From contig NW_020825374.1 in the NCBI RefSeq assembly GCF_003286085.1, forward strand, positions 434,001 to 498,000: a DNA stretch of 64,000 nt, in the 5' to 3' direction. Positions 32,730 to 45,399 of the stretch are shown piece after piece. The notes under the pieces were generated by a model, which was given only the letters and a program-made list of their open reading frames with translations, was not told where the DNA came from and made no database searches. A program made the position numbers and the translations under genes. Every line of letters begins with the position of its first letter. Positions within the stretch are counted from its first letter, which is position 1. The stretch comes from Drosophila persimilis (taxonomy: Eukaryota > Arthropoda > Insecta > Diptera > Drosophilidae).

Positions 32730-33312
32730 GCTGTGCAGGGTGTGCGGCAAGAACCACCACACGCTACTCCACATATCCGCGCTTTGCTGTCCAGCCCGCT
32801 CAGCCTCGGGAATACAGTCGACAGCTACATCGGCCCACGCCGGACGCCGCCCTCTTCGTCCAGCCCGTCCAGCCCCGGCTGCACCACCGCCATCTACGCC
32901 TGCTCACGCCGAGCGCCGTCCTCGTCGGCCCGTAATCCGACCGGTCGTAGGAACCGCGACCTCATCGTTTTCGAGTCCAGCTGAGCGCCGTCCCCGTCAC
33001 CCCGTGAACCGCCCCGTCGTAGGAGCCCCGGCGCCCTCCGTAAGCTCCCTTCTACAACATAAGAGCCTCAATATCCTCCCGACGGCGCTGGTGGTCCTGG
33101 ATATGGGCTCGAAGGATTTCGAAACGGGCGAGCTCATCGACCCATGCACGCCGGTGAGCTGCATTGACGACTCATTTGCCTCCGCCTTCAGGCCAGCAGC
33201 AGATGAGTGCCGCGCACTGCGCCAACTTCGTGTGCTCCGGTCCCAACTCGCTCTCGCGCGCTCGGAGGGGCGCTCGGGAGATTTTAAGATCCACCCGGCG
33301 CTCAAGCCATAA
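32730..33312 (+). pseudogene. Second BEL/Pao fragment, zinc knuckle plus protease-like region (roo-like)
   Basis: A CGKNHHTLLH zinc-knuckle motif starts the piece. It is followed by about 100 residues of Pro/Arg/Ala repeats with PVVG recurring (HAERRPRRPVIRPVVG, AERRPRHPVNRPVVG). A protease-like segment follows (ILPTALVVLDMGS, IDPCTPVSCIDDSF). Gag-knuckle and protease sequence after an integrase end means a different element of the same superfamily. It stops at TAA 33310-33312. Confidence 0.55.
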
Positions 33313-34616
33313 TAGAGCATAGAACATAAGGATCATACGTTTCAACCCCCGTTTCAAACGCCCGATTTACCGCGCGACCCCCGAAATAAATACTGCATAT
33401 ATACCACGAAGCATCACGGCATTTCATTTCTGGCGACGGCTACTAGGAGGTTTCCCTTCATCATCCATATCGTCGTTGCAGACTTGAGCTTCGTCCGCCC
33501 CACTACAAACATTGGTCCTGGTCCTTCGAGCCGGATTAACAATAGGAGGTAGTGTCAACCTTAGGAGGTAGAGTTTGTCTCCTGCTGAACTGCTGGATTC
33601 ACCCACTGTGCGACGTTTCGATTGCGCCAAGATCGATCGATGCGTCGGTATTTTATGGCACAGTCATAGTTTTTATATATATTTTCAATATATCATTCAT
33701 CCCATGGGCATGGTACACAGTAAAACTTCGGATTACGGGATTTTTGGTGTATGTCCTCTCTAGGTCCGCTTTAGGTCCCTCTAGATTAGAGGGAAACTTG
33801 TCACGACGTATGGTCGGTCTTTCATTAAAGAGCAATACATATATTCTTGCCACTGCTGACAACCGCACTCTTAATACCCTTCAATTACATCGATGAATAT
33901 AAATTTGTCTTAAGCTTTACAAAGGAGTTGGTCATAAGCATAGCTAAATAATGCCAAAGATGAATAACTACTCTTGAGCTCTTAATTGGCTTAAAAACAA
34001 AAATATGAAAACTATTGAAAATTCAATAAGTTTGGAGAAACGTACGTAATGAATCATGGAAGTGTCAGTTCCGTTGGCAGAAGGGCAGATACCACCAACA
34101 TGGGCGAACTAGTTGTGGGTAAGAAGCTACTCTTTTGTCCTGAGCCTTGAGTTGAGGTTTCAACCACTCAGCCACTTCCCAACTTCGTGTGCATGGTTTT
34201 ATTGTTAATGCTTTTACCTCTTCTTATCACTCTTTACGATGCCTCGCTGGGATTCAATGCACTGAATAACTAGAAAGCACTTGGATAAGAAGATATAAGA
34301 GTGATCTATCGAGGCACAGCTTCAAAGGCCTGATTAACAGTTTTTTGCCGTTCGGTCAAATCATATTTCTGTGAATAATTTGAACATGTCCAATCCCATA
34401 TATGTACTTTTATGTATATAAAAGTAATATCACACAACATTTTTTTTTAATTTTAATACAAGTTCCTTTGAAGTCTTCCTACCAAGAATATAAATATATT
34501 TAAAAATAAAGTAGCTCATGGCATATTATACAACAAATTTGTACCCACAAAAACTGTAGCCTTATATGAAAAATAACAAAATAAACTGTCCAAATATCAA
34601 ATAGGCTTAGTCCGAA
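33313..34616. other. No gene; left part of the transposon-poor stretch
   Basis: A GGTCCTTCGAGCCGGA string near 33521 resembles the leader of some BEL elements, so up to about 33600 may be element remnant. From there to the EFHC1 stop the sequence is unremarkable and AT-rich. A tRNA-like A box on the minus strand near 34165 lacks a good B box. No minus-strand AATAAA was found just past the EFHC1 stop. Confidence 0.4.
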
Positions 34617-37223
34617 CTAGATTTTTACATTCATGTTATTTTGGTCATTTTGTTTTTTGTCATTATGTAGCTGGAGCTCTTCAGTTGCCGATGGAGGCAA
34701 TATTCTGGCATCGCCCATCATGGCTTTTCCACTCTCGGTTCCAGATGATAAATTCAGTGGTAGGTTTAATTTACTCAGAAAACAGGATAAGTTCACTAAT
34801 CGGCCTTTGTGCTGGAATGGAATCTTGGGACACAGCTCAAAAGCATGGTTTACAGGTGGCATGTCACAGCCTTTGCTACAGGACACATCGATAAAGTTCA
34901 TTAGATCACAGATCTCAATCTCGTTACACTCATTGCGATTAAGAATTAATAAAATATTGTCAATCAATTCCAGTGAAAAGGGAAGACGACAGCCGCGAAG
35001 TGTGGAGCGAACTTTTGATTCAGGCAGGAATGGTTGGTTGGTAGGATTGATGTGATGGAAATGTTCCATCATGTCGTCGCGAGCGTTCCACAATGCACGC
35101 TTTAACTCTAGATGTGCTGCTGCCTTTACATTAACCCTAGAGCAACCACTTGTAGAAGTTTGTTCTGCTGAAAAATGTCGACAGAGCGTAATGATTTCGT
35201 GGTCGCTGATTACTTTGCCCAATACTCCGATTAATGCTCCCTTGAAGCTTTCGAAAGATACAAATACGTCGCGCTTGTTTTCCAAATTGTAACAATCTGG
35301 CACGCAGGTTCCCGCAAACTCAGACATACGGTTTTGAAGCGCAGAGCGGATTTTCTGCATAATGGCGGATAGGTTTGCGTGGATAAACTGCTCTGGATGG
35401 TGCTCCATAAACATAAGGGTATACTCGTCTGCAGATACCAAATGAAATATAAAGTCTTTCAGGGACATGGTGGACCCGATGAAAAAGTTCCAGGGCATAT
35501 AGTATTGTGGTTGCTTATAAGAGAATTTCTCTTGTCCGGGCAATTCTATGCGAGTGCGTTTCATAAACTCGCCTCCGAGGAAACCAGAGTTACGTACGGC
35601 CACTTCTTGTATCTGTAATGTATCGTCACTCAGGTAGTAGCTTATCACAAAGATGCGTTCACAATTTTCCTTGATAGTGGAAAGCATCTTGGCACCAAAC
35701 CGCAATACATAGCGATCAAACTTAATAAACTTTTTAAAGTCAGTCTTTGGTGGTTTCGGCTCCACAGATAAGCAATTCCCGACCGAGTCTTCGTAGCTTC
35801 CCCAGCCATTATATGGTGGAAGAATACGCTCTTTTTGGCGGTAGTCAGTACAGACGTCCGATCTTGTAGGAATAGCTAGTGGTGTGAAATCTTGCACACC
35901 ATAGCGTTGGCGATAATATTGCTGAGTAAAAGGGTCCAGTTCGGTAATGATCACAGCCCGACCATAGACATTTATCACACTGCCAATTTGCAGATCCCGT
36001 TCGCTATAATACATAATATCCTTGTTGCCTGTGTTTAGAGGGTCAACACAGTAACGTACGTTGCGCATATTAGTTCCTAAAACATTAAGTAGTGTTATCG
36101 GCGTCATTTGTCCTGGCAATAACAGTCCGTTAAACTCCTATAATTAAAAATATTTAATTGATGAACAGTCAATTCAACAATAATTTAATATATTGTTACT
36201 CACCCGTGCCAGACGCGCTCGTTTCAGAAATACGGTTGGTCCGTCGCGACCAGAGTTGCGGATATGTGCTTCCTTGATTTCGATGGTATCGTCGGCCAAA
36301 TAGTAGCAGATCTCTAACTTGCGAACGTCCCCAAACTCCGTTCGATCATCCCAGTACGCCTGAAATTTGAGTATTTGTCGATCATACTTTAAAAATTGCG
36401 CAAAAGCATGTTTTTTTTCAATCGGGTTGACAGCGCCTAAATGTTCACGATTACCCACGGAATTAGATGGATCGCTGTAAATGATGTTCAAATTAAAGAA
36501 AAAAGTTAATTACGGATGAGATTATTGTAGATACATTTCTATAGAAAATTTTTTACCAAGGGAATTTCATTGAATCCGGAACGGTGATGCCGCGTCTGTT
36601 TAGGAAGTCACGAGTGAACTGATCGCAGTCTATAATATGATATTGACGATCGAAAATCTGTACAGTCATGTCGATATTCAAATCATTTAGAGACATAAAC
36701 TCATTGTCACAGGGCGGCGTCTTTTGAACACGCTGACGATGGACCACGCAACCCTGAACTATGCCGGAATTATCTACTCGAGGCTCATAAATCTCTAAGG
36801 TGCCGTCTTCTAGATAGAAATATATCTTAACTTTTCGAATCAAGTAAGGTGCATGGTAGACCTCCTGCAAAGTTTGTTTGAAATAGGCACTAAAGCAGAG
36901 AACTTTCTTGTCGTAGGCCAACCAAGGTGGCATGCGTGGACCGGAACGGGGTGGATAGATGGAAGATGCGCCGACCGGTGGGCAGCTAATGTCTACTACG
37001 TCGCCATTGGGATCAATTGGTGCAGGTTGCTGACGATCATTAAGCATGCTGAGACCCTGGATGTTCAGCAGCGACTGTGGCTTGGGGTAATGGCCCTTAG
37101 AAACCTAATATTAAGAAAAAAGTTTTGGGGTGGTTTTATTTCAGTGAGTTGGTTATGGATGGATTTACTTACGTCACGAAAAAGCGTGCCCGGAAGCAGC
37201 GGCATTCCTGGAATTCGCAGCAT
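34617..37223 (-). CDS. Efhc1: EFHC1-family protein (three DM10 domains), four exons, intact
   Basis: Coding exons on the minus strand are 37173-37223, 36557-37104, 36204-36474 and 34617-36137, giving 796 codons. The introns are 68, 82 and 66 bp, all GT-AG (donors GTAAGT, GTAAAA, GTGAGT; acceptors ATTAG, TACAG, TATAG), and the phases join without a stop. DM10 domains lie at about residues 79-191, 227-370 and 427-537, each with a YYLxDxTxxIxE-type core and an RNSG or DNSG turn. A Leu-rich EF-hand-like region follows at about 581-707. The family binds the doublet microtubules of cilia and sperm flagella as inner-wall proteins. Drosophila has more than one paralogue and I cannot say which this is. 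It is the only clear host gene in the window. Confidence 0.92.
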
Positions 37224-37628
37224 TATATAGCTGATTAAAATTATTTTATTTTGCGTAAGAAATATTCTAAGACTTGTTCTGTGTTCTAATGTATAAATTC
37301 TATGTATTACTTGAAATGATATATGTACCAAGCGTTTTTTAGAAACAATCAAAAGTTATGTAAGTCACATAGCCTACTATAAATATCCCCAATATACTTG
37401 CTTGCTTAGATATAAAGCTATGCTCCGGTTATCGCAAACCGCAAAAAGTTTAAAATCAATTAACAAATCGAAAAATATCGTGACCTGTTTTCAAAAATCG
37501 TCAGATTCTTGCAATTTAAAAACGGTTTCGAATGTGCTATCGATTTTAAAAATTAGTTGCAAGTTGCACATACAATATAGACAAATTTACATATATGCGT
37601 GAAAAAAAACTATCATCTGTGTATCATA
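37224..37628. other. Upstream region of the EFHC1 gene
   Basis: No other gene is seen. A TATATAA string lies only a few bases before the ATG, too close to be confidently a TATA box. The region is AT-rich and runs up to the CR1 fragment at 37629. Confidence 0.4.
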
Positions 37629-38022
37629 TGTGTATGGTGCTCTCAGTACAAAGTACACTGGGACCGTATAGAATCAGTCTAGAAAAACTTTTTACACTTT
37701 GCGCTGCGGGGCCTTAACTGGGATGTGGGTGTGAGACTCCCATCTAACTCTAGTAGACTGCCATTAGTAAGCCTCCCATCCTTAGTTAACGGTAGAAAAA
37801 TGATTGGTGTGACAGGGGTGACATAGACCGCCCTGATCTGTTGCGCCGCATAAACTTCATGATTCCTATTAGACTTACTATAAATTGTATACGGTTGTTC
37901 CCTCCACTTTGTAGATCGAATTATTCCTTGCATGAACCGTTTAGGGTCTTATGCTCGGATTATAATTCCCTCTACCATATTATATCCACTACTAATTCCC
38001 TTCCTCTTAATAAATTACTAAT
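37629..38022 (+). mobile_element. CR1-like LINE 3' fragment, plus strand
   Basis: This 394-bp piece matches, in opposite orientation, the end of the RT frame and the start of the 3' region of the CR1-like copy on the minus strand (38708 to about 39114). It includes the LFTLCAAGP-type end of the thumb region and a CTTAATAAATTACTAAT end. Confidence 0.75.
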
Positions 38023-38023
38023 A

Positions 38024-38364
38024 CTATGAACCGTCGCGGCAGTGTTTAGGGGGTTCTGAAGTCCTCGAGGATCGAGGTATTTTTCGCATAGGCCAGTAGT
38101 TGCTGTGGCGTCCTCTTGGAGGCATCTTCCAGTGATGCCAGCACTGGCGCGCCCAACTACTTCCTCCTTGCCCTTAAGAGAGCAGGACAGTTGCAGATGA
38201 GATGTTCTAGGGTTTCGGTTGCCCCAGGTTCGTCACATTTCCTACAACTGTCTCTGTTTGTGATTCCTAGCTTTGTTGCATGCGCCGCAGCCAGGCAATG
38301 GCCCGTTAATATTACCACTAATAATCTGCAGTCCTTCCGTGGTAGGCGCAGCAGGTAGTGGCTG
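38024..38364 (-). mobile_element. LOA-like LINE 3' end fragment
   Basis: This 341-bp piece matches 14838-15178 of LINE copy 1 base for base in length, with few differences (for example TTCTGAAG for TTTTGAAG). It encodes the C-terminal zinc motif. It is an ordinary 5'-truncated insertion by layout. Confidence 0.85.
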
Positions 38365-38390
38365 TTTTCGAGAAAAATTATAATATGGAC

Positions 38391-41266
38391 GTTGACATGC
38401 AATGACTGCATTTTTCAAGAGGCGATGCAATTACTGCACCGTCAAGTGGCCCGTGTGACACCAGCAGAAGGCTGTTACGCGCGGATCCCAGGCAAAACGC
38501 AGCCCTCCTCCCGCCCAACCGACCGAGGGGCGCTGCCGCATGACGCGCGGTGCGTAGCCGAACCAAACGCGATCATGCAAGAAAGATAGATATTAGACTA
38601 ACATTCGAGCAAAATTAGCACTAAACTTATTAAGAAATTAAGCATGCAATCAAAATACAAAATACAAATACCACTACAATTACTAATTACTAGAAAGGTG
38701 TGTAAGGATTAGTAATTTATTAAGAGGAAGAGAATTAGTGGAGGATATAATATGGTAGAGGGAATTATAATCCGAGCATAAGACCCTAAACGGTTAATGC
38801 AAGGAATAATTCGATCTACAAAGTGGAAGGAACAACGGTATAAAGTTTCTAGTCAGTCTAATAGGAATCGTGAAGTTTATGCGGCTCAACAGATCAGGGC
38901 TGTCTATGTCACCCCTGATCAAGTTGTGCATAAATATCACACCAAGCATTTTTCTACGGTTAACTAAGGATGGGAGGTTTACTAACAGTAGTCTACTAGA
39001 GTAAGATGGGAGTCTTACACCCGCATCCCAGTTAAGGCCCCGCAGAGCAAAGAGTAAAAAGTTTTTCTGTACTGATTCTATACGGTCCTGGTGTACTTTG
39101 TACTGAGGGCACCATACACAGGAGCCGTATTCTAAGATCGGACGAACAAGCGAGGTATAGAGAGTCTTTGTTATATAGGGGTCGTCAAATTCCTTTGACC
39201 ACCTCTTTATAAACCCAAGCACGCCCATGGCCTTATTTACCATGGTAGAAATGTGTTCGGAAAACTTTAACTTGGGGTCTAACATAACACCCAGATCATC
39301 CACCAGGGTAATTCTCTCAAGAGAACCCCCAAATAGGGTGTAGGGAGCCAACAAAGGGCTAGAACGATGAAATGTCATAACTTTGCATTTCGAGGCATTA
39401 AGGTGTAACAAGTTTGCACAACACCATGACTAAAAGCTATTGAGATCGGATTGCAAGCGAGAATGAAATGAAATGTCCTTGTACTGGACACAGAGTTTAA
39501 CATCATCCGCATACATAAGTACTCGAGAGTATGTTAATACTGAAGGCAAGTCATTAATAAAGAGTGTGAAGAGTAAGGGGCCTAGATGGCTGCCCTGTGG
39601 TACTCCCGAAGAAGCCTTTACTGGTAAAGAGAGGGAGTTTTTGAAGAGGACTCTTTGAGACCTAGAACAAAGATAGCTAGAAATCCATCTCAGGAGGTTG
39701 GGCGGAAACCCTAAAAGGTCAAGTTTATGTGCTAAAAGGGAATGGTTTACAGAGTCGAATGCCTTACTAAAGTCGGTGTAAATAACATCCGTCTGTAAGT
39801 TACCTTGAAAGCCTTTAATAATGAAAGAGGTAAACTCTAAGAAGTTCGTGGTGGTTGATTGCCGCCTTATAAATCCATGCTGAGTTGGAGATATAAGTGA
39901 CTTGCAGAGATGTTGCATATAACTTTGCTATACCTCTATAATTTTTTGCATCAGACTTGCTACCTTTTTTATGGAGAGGAATTATAAACGATTCCTTCCA
40001 GATCGGGGGGAAGCAAGAAGAATCAATGGACACGGTGAATAGTTTAAGCAAAGGTCCACAAAGAGCCTCGGCGCAGTACCTGAGTACACAACCTGGAACC
40101 CCGTCTGGACCCGGTGAAAACACCGGCTTAACTAGTCGAAGATCTTTAAGTAGGGAATATTCATTTAACAAAGGACTGAAAATGCCGTTCGACCTCGGTA
40201 ATCCGTATGGGTACGGTTGACCAGAGTAGCGTTCCTCAGAATAGGTGGTTTGGAAAAACTGAGCAAAAAGATCGGCAATTGCCTGGTCATTATTTGCCGA
40301 CGTATTACAAAATGATAGCGAGGATGGGTGTGCGGACGTTCTACGCTTACTGTTTACGAAGCTATAAGACTGTTTAAGGTCCTGAGAAAAACGTATCCTG
40401 CAACGAGATAGGTAGTTCTTATAGCATTGAGCATTAAGAACTGAAAAGTTTGACCGAGCTATTACATAACGAGAGTGAGAAGTAGGAGAACCCACTTCTT
40501 GAAATTTTTTATAAAGTCTTGATTTTAAGTTTTTTAGACTGGATAACTCTTTGGTAAACCAAGGGGGTTTTCCAGATCTAATCGGACAAGAAAGCGGGAC
40601 ACAAGAATCAAAAAATGTGCCAAGAGCATTGTAAAAAATGTTTGTGCCTTTTGTGACATCAGTGCACAAGTACAAAGCGGACCAATCAAAATCTCTAATT
40701 AGGTTATTAAGCTTCGCAAACTCGGCTTTACGAAAGCAGCGGACACGTTCAGGTAGTCTACTCGACCGATCCAATACAGTTGGTCCTATGTCTAGCGACA
40801 ACTCGAAAGTAGGGTGGTAGGCGTCTTCAGGTATAGTGAGCGGAAGGGCTCGGGTTAACAACACTATGGTCGGATCCGATACAAAGCATAGATCAAGCAA
40901 TCGACCCAAGGAATTTTTCACATGATTGACTTGAGACAGGGACCGGTCAAGCAAGCCGTCAACAAAGTCATGTCGTGACATGGGCACTAGGATACTAGAC
41001 TCGTTTACCGAAGACCAAACAGTTCCTGGCAATTTGAAGTCACCAAGAACTATCATACGATCTTTATCAGATAGCGCGGAAGCAACAGCGGTTAAAGCGG
41101 ACAAGTGCTGCTCATAAATTGAAATATCCGAAGAAGGTGGGATATACGAGCAAGTAATGAATATAGCGAAAGCGGGAAGAATCAGTTTTACACACAGGAA
41201 TTCCAGTTCCTGTTGAACTTGGACTGTGAAGTGTTCTGACGTGAAGTAAGAGTCCACTGCAATTAG
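38391..41266 (-). mobile_element. CR1-like LINE, copy 1, 5'-truncated
   Basis: The endonuclease/RT gene is on the minus strand, followed by a 3' region (38391 to about 38790) shared with copy 2. The 5' end at about 41266 is where similarity with copy 2 stops, after GTCCACTGCAAT, inside the endonuclease. The style of RT (GVPQGSHLGPLLF, YADD, WISSYLCSRSQRV) fits the CR1 clade, probably the Drosophila CR1-like family. Confidence 0.8.
38794..41257 (-). pseudogene. CR1-like copy 1 ORF2: endonuclease and RT
   Basis: The first piece (39815-41257) has the endonuclease end (VLGDFKLPGTVW, DAYHPTFELSL), a linker and the RT start (SPGPDGVPGCVL, IIPLHKKGSKSDAKNYRGI). A deletion of roughly 40 bp relative to copy 2 near 39915 shifts the frame. 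The second piece (39430-39918) holds motif A (TDFSKAFDSVNHS, Asp present) and YADD. After a stop near 39430, the third piece (38794-39411) is the thumb and C-terminus (LNASKCKVMTFHRS, SLVRPILEYGSCVWCPQY). Confidence 0.82.
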
Positions 41267-41944
41267 AATTAGAAATTAGCTTATATATACTTAGTTTTAA
41301 GCAAGGGCACAGATACCCGGCATAAAGAAAAAAGAGAGAAGAAAAATGGCCACACTATGAATAGACATGAAGGTTACATTAGTTTGAGCAGTCGAAAAAA
41401 GAGCTGGGAGAAAAGACAAAGCGTGCGTAGATATATTACCTACATATAAGAATAAAATGTATTAACCTCCTTTTGCAAATAGGAAATAAAACGCAACCAA
41501 CGCCTAAGTACCTATGAAGATAAACGATTGTGTTTTATCCGCAATTCTCACGTTCCTAGACTCAACATCTTTTATTTCGCTTCTTGGAATACAATGACGC
41601 TAGACTTCTTGGAGTTTGTATGAAGACGGGCAGAGACTCGTGGTGCAAGCAGTGAAGTATACTGGCCATTGGAGAAGCGACGGAACCCACAAGGAGACGG
41701 TCATCTCGCTCGTGGGTGGATAATAAACATTGCAGAGCACGGAGGCCAACGTGGGTGCGCACGTCAAGCAGCTGAAAAAAGCGCACATTTATATGTATGT
41801 GTGCGAGATCGTGCACATACTGCCATCTCGCTCTATTCAACGAAGTTCTTGCGGGCCATCAACTAGAGGCTTGAGTGCGCAGTTGTCTGATGAAATCGAG
41901 TGAAAATTTCTGGATTGTGGTTTGTTTGGTAAGTGCCAATTTGA
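41267..41944. other. No gene; probably LTR or leader of the following BEL element
   Basis: It lies between the CR1 5' truncation and the BEL gag. It contains only short frames without motifs. An LTR would be expected near its right end but I could not define one. Confidence 0.4.
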
Positions 41945-41971
41945 TTGTTGATTTGGGGAAAGGTTAGTCTG

Positions 41972-43103
41972 CGGGTGATGATTACCAGAGCAATGAGCAA
42001 ATTAAGGGCAACGGATGAAATGGACGAGGACATCGTTGAGATGGGAAAAGTGGAAAGAGAATCCGCGCAAGGTGAAGCCTCAAATATGGAGGGGCCCGGG
42101 GTCGGCACATCAAAAGAAGCCCAATCACATGGCGTTGTTAACGTTATGATGGAGATGTGGCGCCAAATGCAAGAAGGTCAGCGGGCCAATGCAATACAAA
42201 TGCAGCAGTTCCAAATGGAAGTTCTGCGGATGAATCAAATTCAAATGGAAAGAACTAATATACTTCTGCGATCCCTTGGTATTAGTGGAAGGACAACTGG
42301 CGAGCCAGGACCACAATCAACCACGGCTGAGCACTCAGTGATATCAGACGCAGTCTCATCACCAAGGCAACCGGTTCCTTCTCAGGAAACGCAAAGAAAA
42401 TTGTACGATCTACCGGAGTTTAATTGTGCTCCCGAAGAGTGGCCAATGTTCAACGAAGCTTTCACTATGACCACTGCAGAGTACGGATACAGTGACAGGC
42501 AAAATTTGTTACGCCTCCAAAAGGCAATAAAGGGAGACCTTTGAATGTTTGCTTATTCACAGTTCTAACGTTTCAAATATTGTAGAGACCCTTAAACAAA
42601 ATTTTGGTAGACCGGAGAAACTCGTAAAAAGCCAGATTAGTCGCGTTAGAGAATTTCCGAGCATTCGAGAAAGGAGATTGGAACAATTAGTAGAGTTCAA
42701 AATGAAGTTACAAAACTTGGCTTCATTCTTAGAAGCAGCTAACGCACATCAGCAGTTAAAACACCCAACATTAATGGAGGAGTTAATCTTAAAGTTGCCA
42801 GTGCAACAGAGACTGGAGTGGGCACGCCATTCCAAGCAACTAGGAGATGAAAAATCGATCCGTCATTTAAGTCTATGGCTTCAGGGATTGGCCGAAGAAG
42901 TGCAAGACGCAGGATTGGTTGACGATCAGGCGACGTTCAAGCCAAAGAAGGAAAAGTCGAGACTATTCCATGCAAACGACATCGGACTTGTTACCATGAA
43001 GGCGTGCTCCGCCTGCAATGGGAAACACGACTTGGAAAACTGTAACTCATTTTCCCAGTTAGAACTTGAAAAAAAAAAAAATAAAAATAAAGGCAGCATG
43101 TAA
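41972..43103 (+). pseudogene. gag: BEL 2 gag
   Basis: The first phase ends at TGA 42542-42544 and the second runs 42549-43103. The N-terminus is Met/Gln-rich (MWRQMQEGQRANAIQMQQF), probably coiled. The DUF1759-type core begins LYDLPEFNCAPEEWPMF, spans the frame change and continues (LIHSSNVSNIVETLKQNFGRP). A zinc knuckle CSACNGKHDLENC lies near 43007-43045. A poly-A run follows before the stop. Confidence 0.8.
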
Positions 43104-43210
43104 GGGAACGAAAATGATGCTTTAATTGCCTAAAGTACGGCCATCGTAGTCAAAAATGTAGACGAAATCACCAATGTGGACTTGATGGATGTGCCAAACG
43201 CATTCACCGT

Positions 43211-44044
43211 TTGCTCCATGCAGAATCAGTTAATCAACCAGGCGAGGAAGTAAAGTTCACAGGAACAGCAACGCATGAGGCTAGCTCAATGATTTTGTTT
43301 AAGATATTGCCTGTTAATATTCATGCTAAAAATAAAATAGTGAGGTGCCACGCCTTTTTGGATGAAGGTTCTGCAGTAAACCTTATAAATGAAAGCCTGG
43401 CAGACGAGTTAGGATTACATGGACCCAAAGAAAGTCTGACATTGCAATGGTTTGGAGAAAAGACATCAACGGAATTGGTCAGCCGATTTAATATTGGAAT
43501 ATCTGATGAACGTGGAGGCAAGGTCTATGCACTAAACGGAGTAAGGACTATTAAGGATTTAAGGCTGCCGAAGCAATCCGTAAACATGTCTGAGCTAAGT
43601 TCGCAATACCCACACATAAAGAGTATTCCTGTGAAAGGCTATAGAAATGCTAGACCTGAAATACTAATCGGTCTAGATAACCTACATTTGATAGCTCCAA
43701 AGCAAATGAGATCTATGGGATACGTTGGGCCAGCCATTGCATTAACCAATCAGGAATGGGTTGCGTATGGAAAATATCGCGGAGAATCAGGACCCATGAG
43801 TAATGTAAAGGCCGTACATCTGGTAAAACACAATGACGAGAACATTGAACAGTTGGTGCGAGACTACATCACGAATTCGGAAATGGATGTGCGGATTGTG
43901 AAGAACCACGTAGAAGGTCGAGAAACTGAGAGATCGAACCGATTGCTATCAACCACGACAAAACGTATTGGTGACCGTTTTGAAACGGGATTACTATGGA
44001 AAGTGGATGACGTCGTCTTGCCTGACAGCAAGAAATGGCAATAA
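43211..44044 (+). pseudogene. pol: BEL 2 protease region
   Basis: The active site reads FLDEGSAVNLI, a D-E-G form found in BEL/Pao proteases. The family-typical segment PEILIGLDNLHLI follows. The end (FETGLLWKVDDVVLPDS) leads into RT, which overlaps by 10 bases in another phase. Confidence 0.8.
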
Positions 44045-45399
44045 AGAGACAATTGTCTTTGGAAAGAAAATTTATACATGATCCAGAGTACTACAAAAAA
44101 TACTGCGACCTGATGGAAGCATTCGAAGGAAAGTCATACATTCGGCATATCACAAGCAATGAACTGGAAGTGGACAAGAAAAAAGAATGGTTCCTGCCTC
44201 ATTTTGGGGTCTTAAATCCTAACAAGCCCGTCAAGCTGAGAATTGTTTTCGACGCGGCTGCAGAAGTCGATGGAGTGTCGTTAAACTCCATGCTCATGAC
44301 TGGCCCCGACGGGTATCAATCCTTAACGGACATTCTTATGAGGTTCAGACAGAAACCGATTGGAGTCTGTGGTGACATAGCAGAAATGTTCCACCAAGTC
44401 ATAATACGAAAGGAGGATCGATGTGCCCAACGCATACTATGGAGGAAGAATCCAGTCGAAGAGATGAAGGAGCATGAAATGCAGGTCATGACCTTTGGAG
44501 CCAAATGTTCACCGGCCTCTGCTCAATACGTGAAAAATAGAAACGCACTTGAATTTAAGGAATCGTATCCAGATGCGGTGAATGCCATTATTAAAAACCA
44601 CTATGTGGACGATTTGGTGCATTGTTTTTCATCCGAAGAATCGGCTGTGAGAGTCGTGAAGGAGATAGTTGACATTCACAAAAAGGGAGGATTCGAATTG
44701 AGAAAGTTTGTGTCCAATTCGAAATTCTTCAACAAGGTTTTTGGTAACGAACAAGTAGCTGAACCCATAACTCTTGATAGGGATGAATCTTCGCATTATC
44801 AAAAGGTCCTGGGAATGTACTGGTGTATACGCAGCGACGAATTTGGGTTCTCACTTTCGTTTAACAAAATTGACGCATCAATCTTTTCAGAATCGAGAAT
44901 ACCTTCTAAGCGAGAAGTATTGCGAGTGGTTATGTCTGTGTTTGACCCATTTGGAATTCTAGCCGAATATTCCCTGATCGCTAAACTGCTTCTGCAGTCA
45001 ATATGGCAAAAGCGAACAGAGTGGGACCAGCCAATTGAGGGCGACGATATAAAGCAATGGAAATGTTGGTTGCGCAGCCTAAGCCAAGCATGCAAGATAA
45101 GGATACCCCGATGTTACGCTGAAGAGTTCTTTGGGGAACCAATTGAACTACACATATTTTGCGATGCGATTGAGTCAGCTTATGCAGCAGTTGGATACTG
45201 GCGCATACGTACGAAATCTGGATGGAATTCCGCATTTATAATGGGAAAGACCAAGTGTGCCCCAATGAAACTATCGACCATACCCAGGCTCGAGCTACAG
45301 GCGGCAGTGCTAGGAACTCGTCTCAGGAAATGTATTCTTGAGGGTCACGACGTCGGACCAAATGTGTCCACATGTGGTCCGACTCCAAGACTGTCTTAG
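44035..45399 (+). pseudogene. pol: BEL 2 reverse transcriptase and start of RNase H
   Basis: RT motifs: LPHFGVLNPNKPVKLRIVFDAA, motif A CGDIAEMFHQV, VMTFGAKCSPASAQY and catalytic YVDD at about 44601-44612. The RNase H start shows IFCDAIESAYAA and TIPRLELQAAVL. Catalytic residues are present, but the frame ends at 45399 and the rest is in another phase. Confidence 0.85.

Noticed and set aside
33552..33896. 114-codon plus-strand ORF left of the EFHC1 gene
   Set aside because: No family motif and no coding character, and it overlaps other equally long frames.
34080..34180. tRNA-like sequence on the minus strand (GTGGCTGAGTGGTTGA resembles an A box)
   Set aside because: The B box is poor (TAGTTCGCCCA) and no proper acceptor stem or anticodon arm could be drawn. 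It is a chance match or old relic at best.
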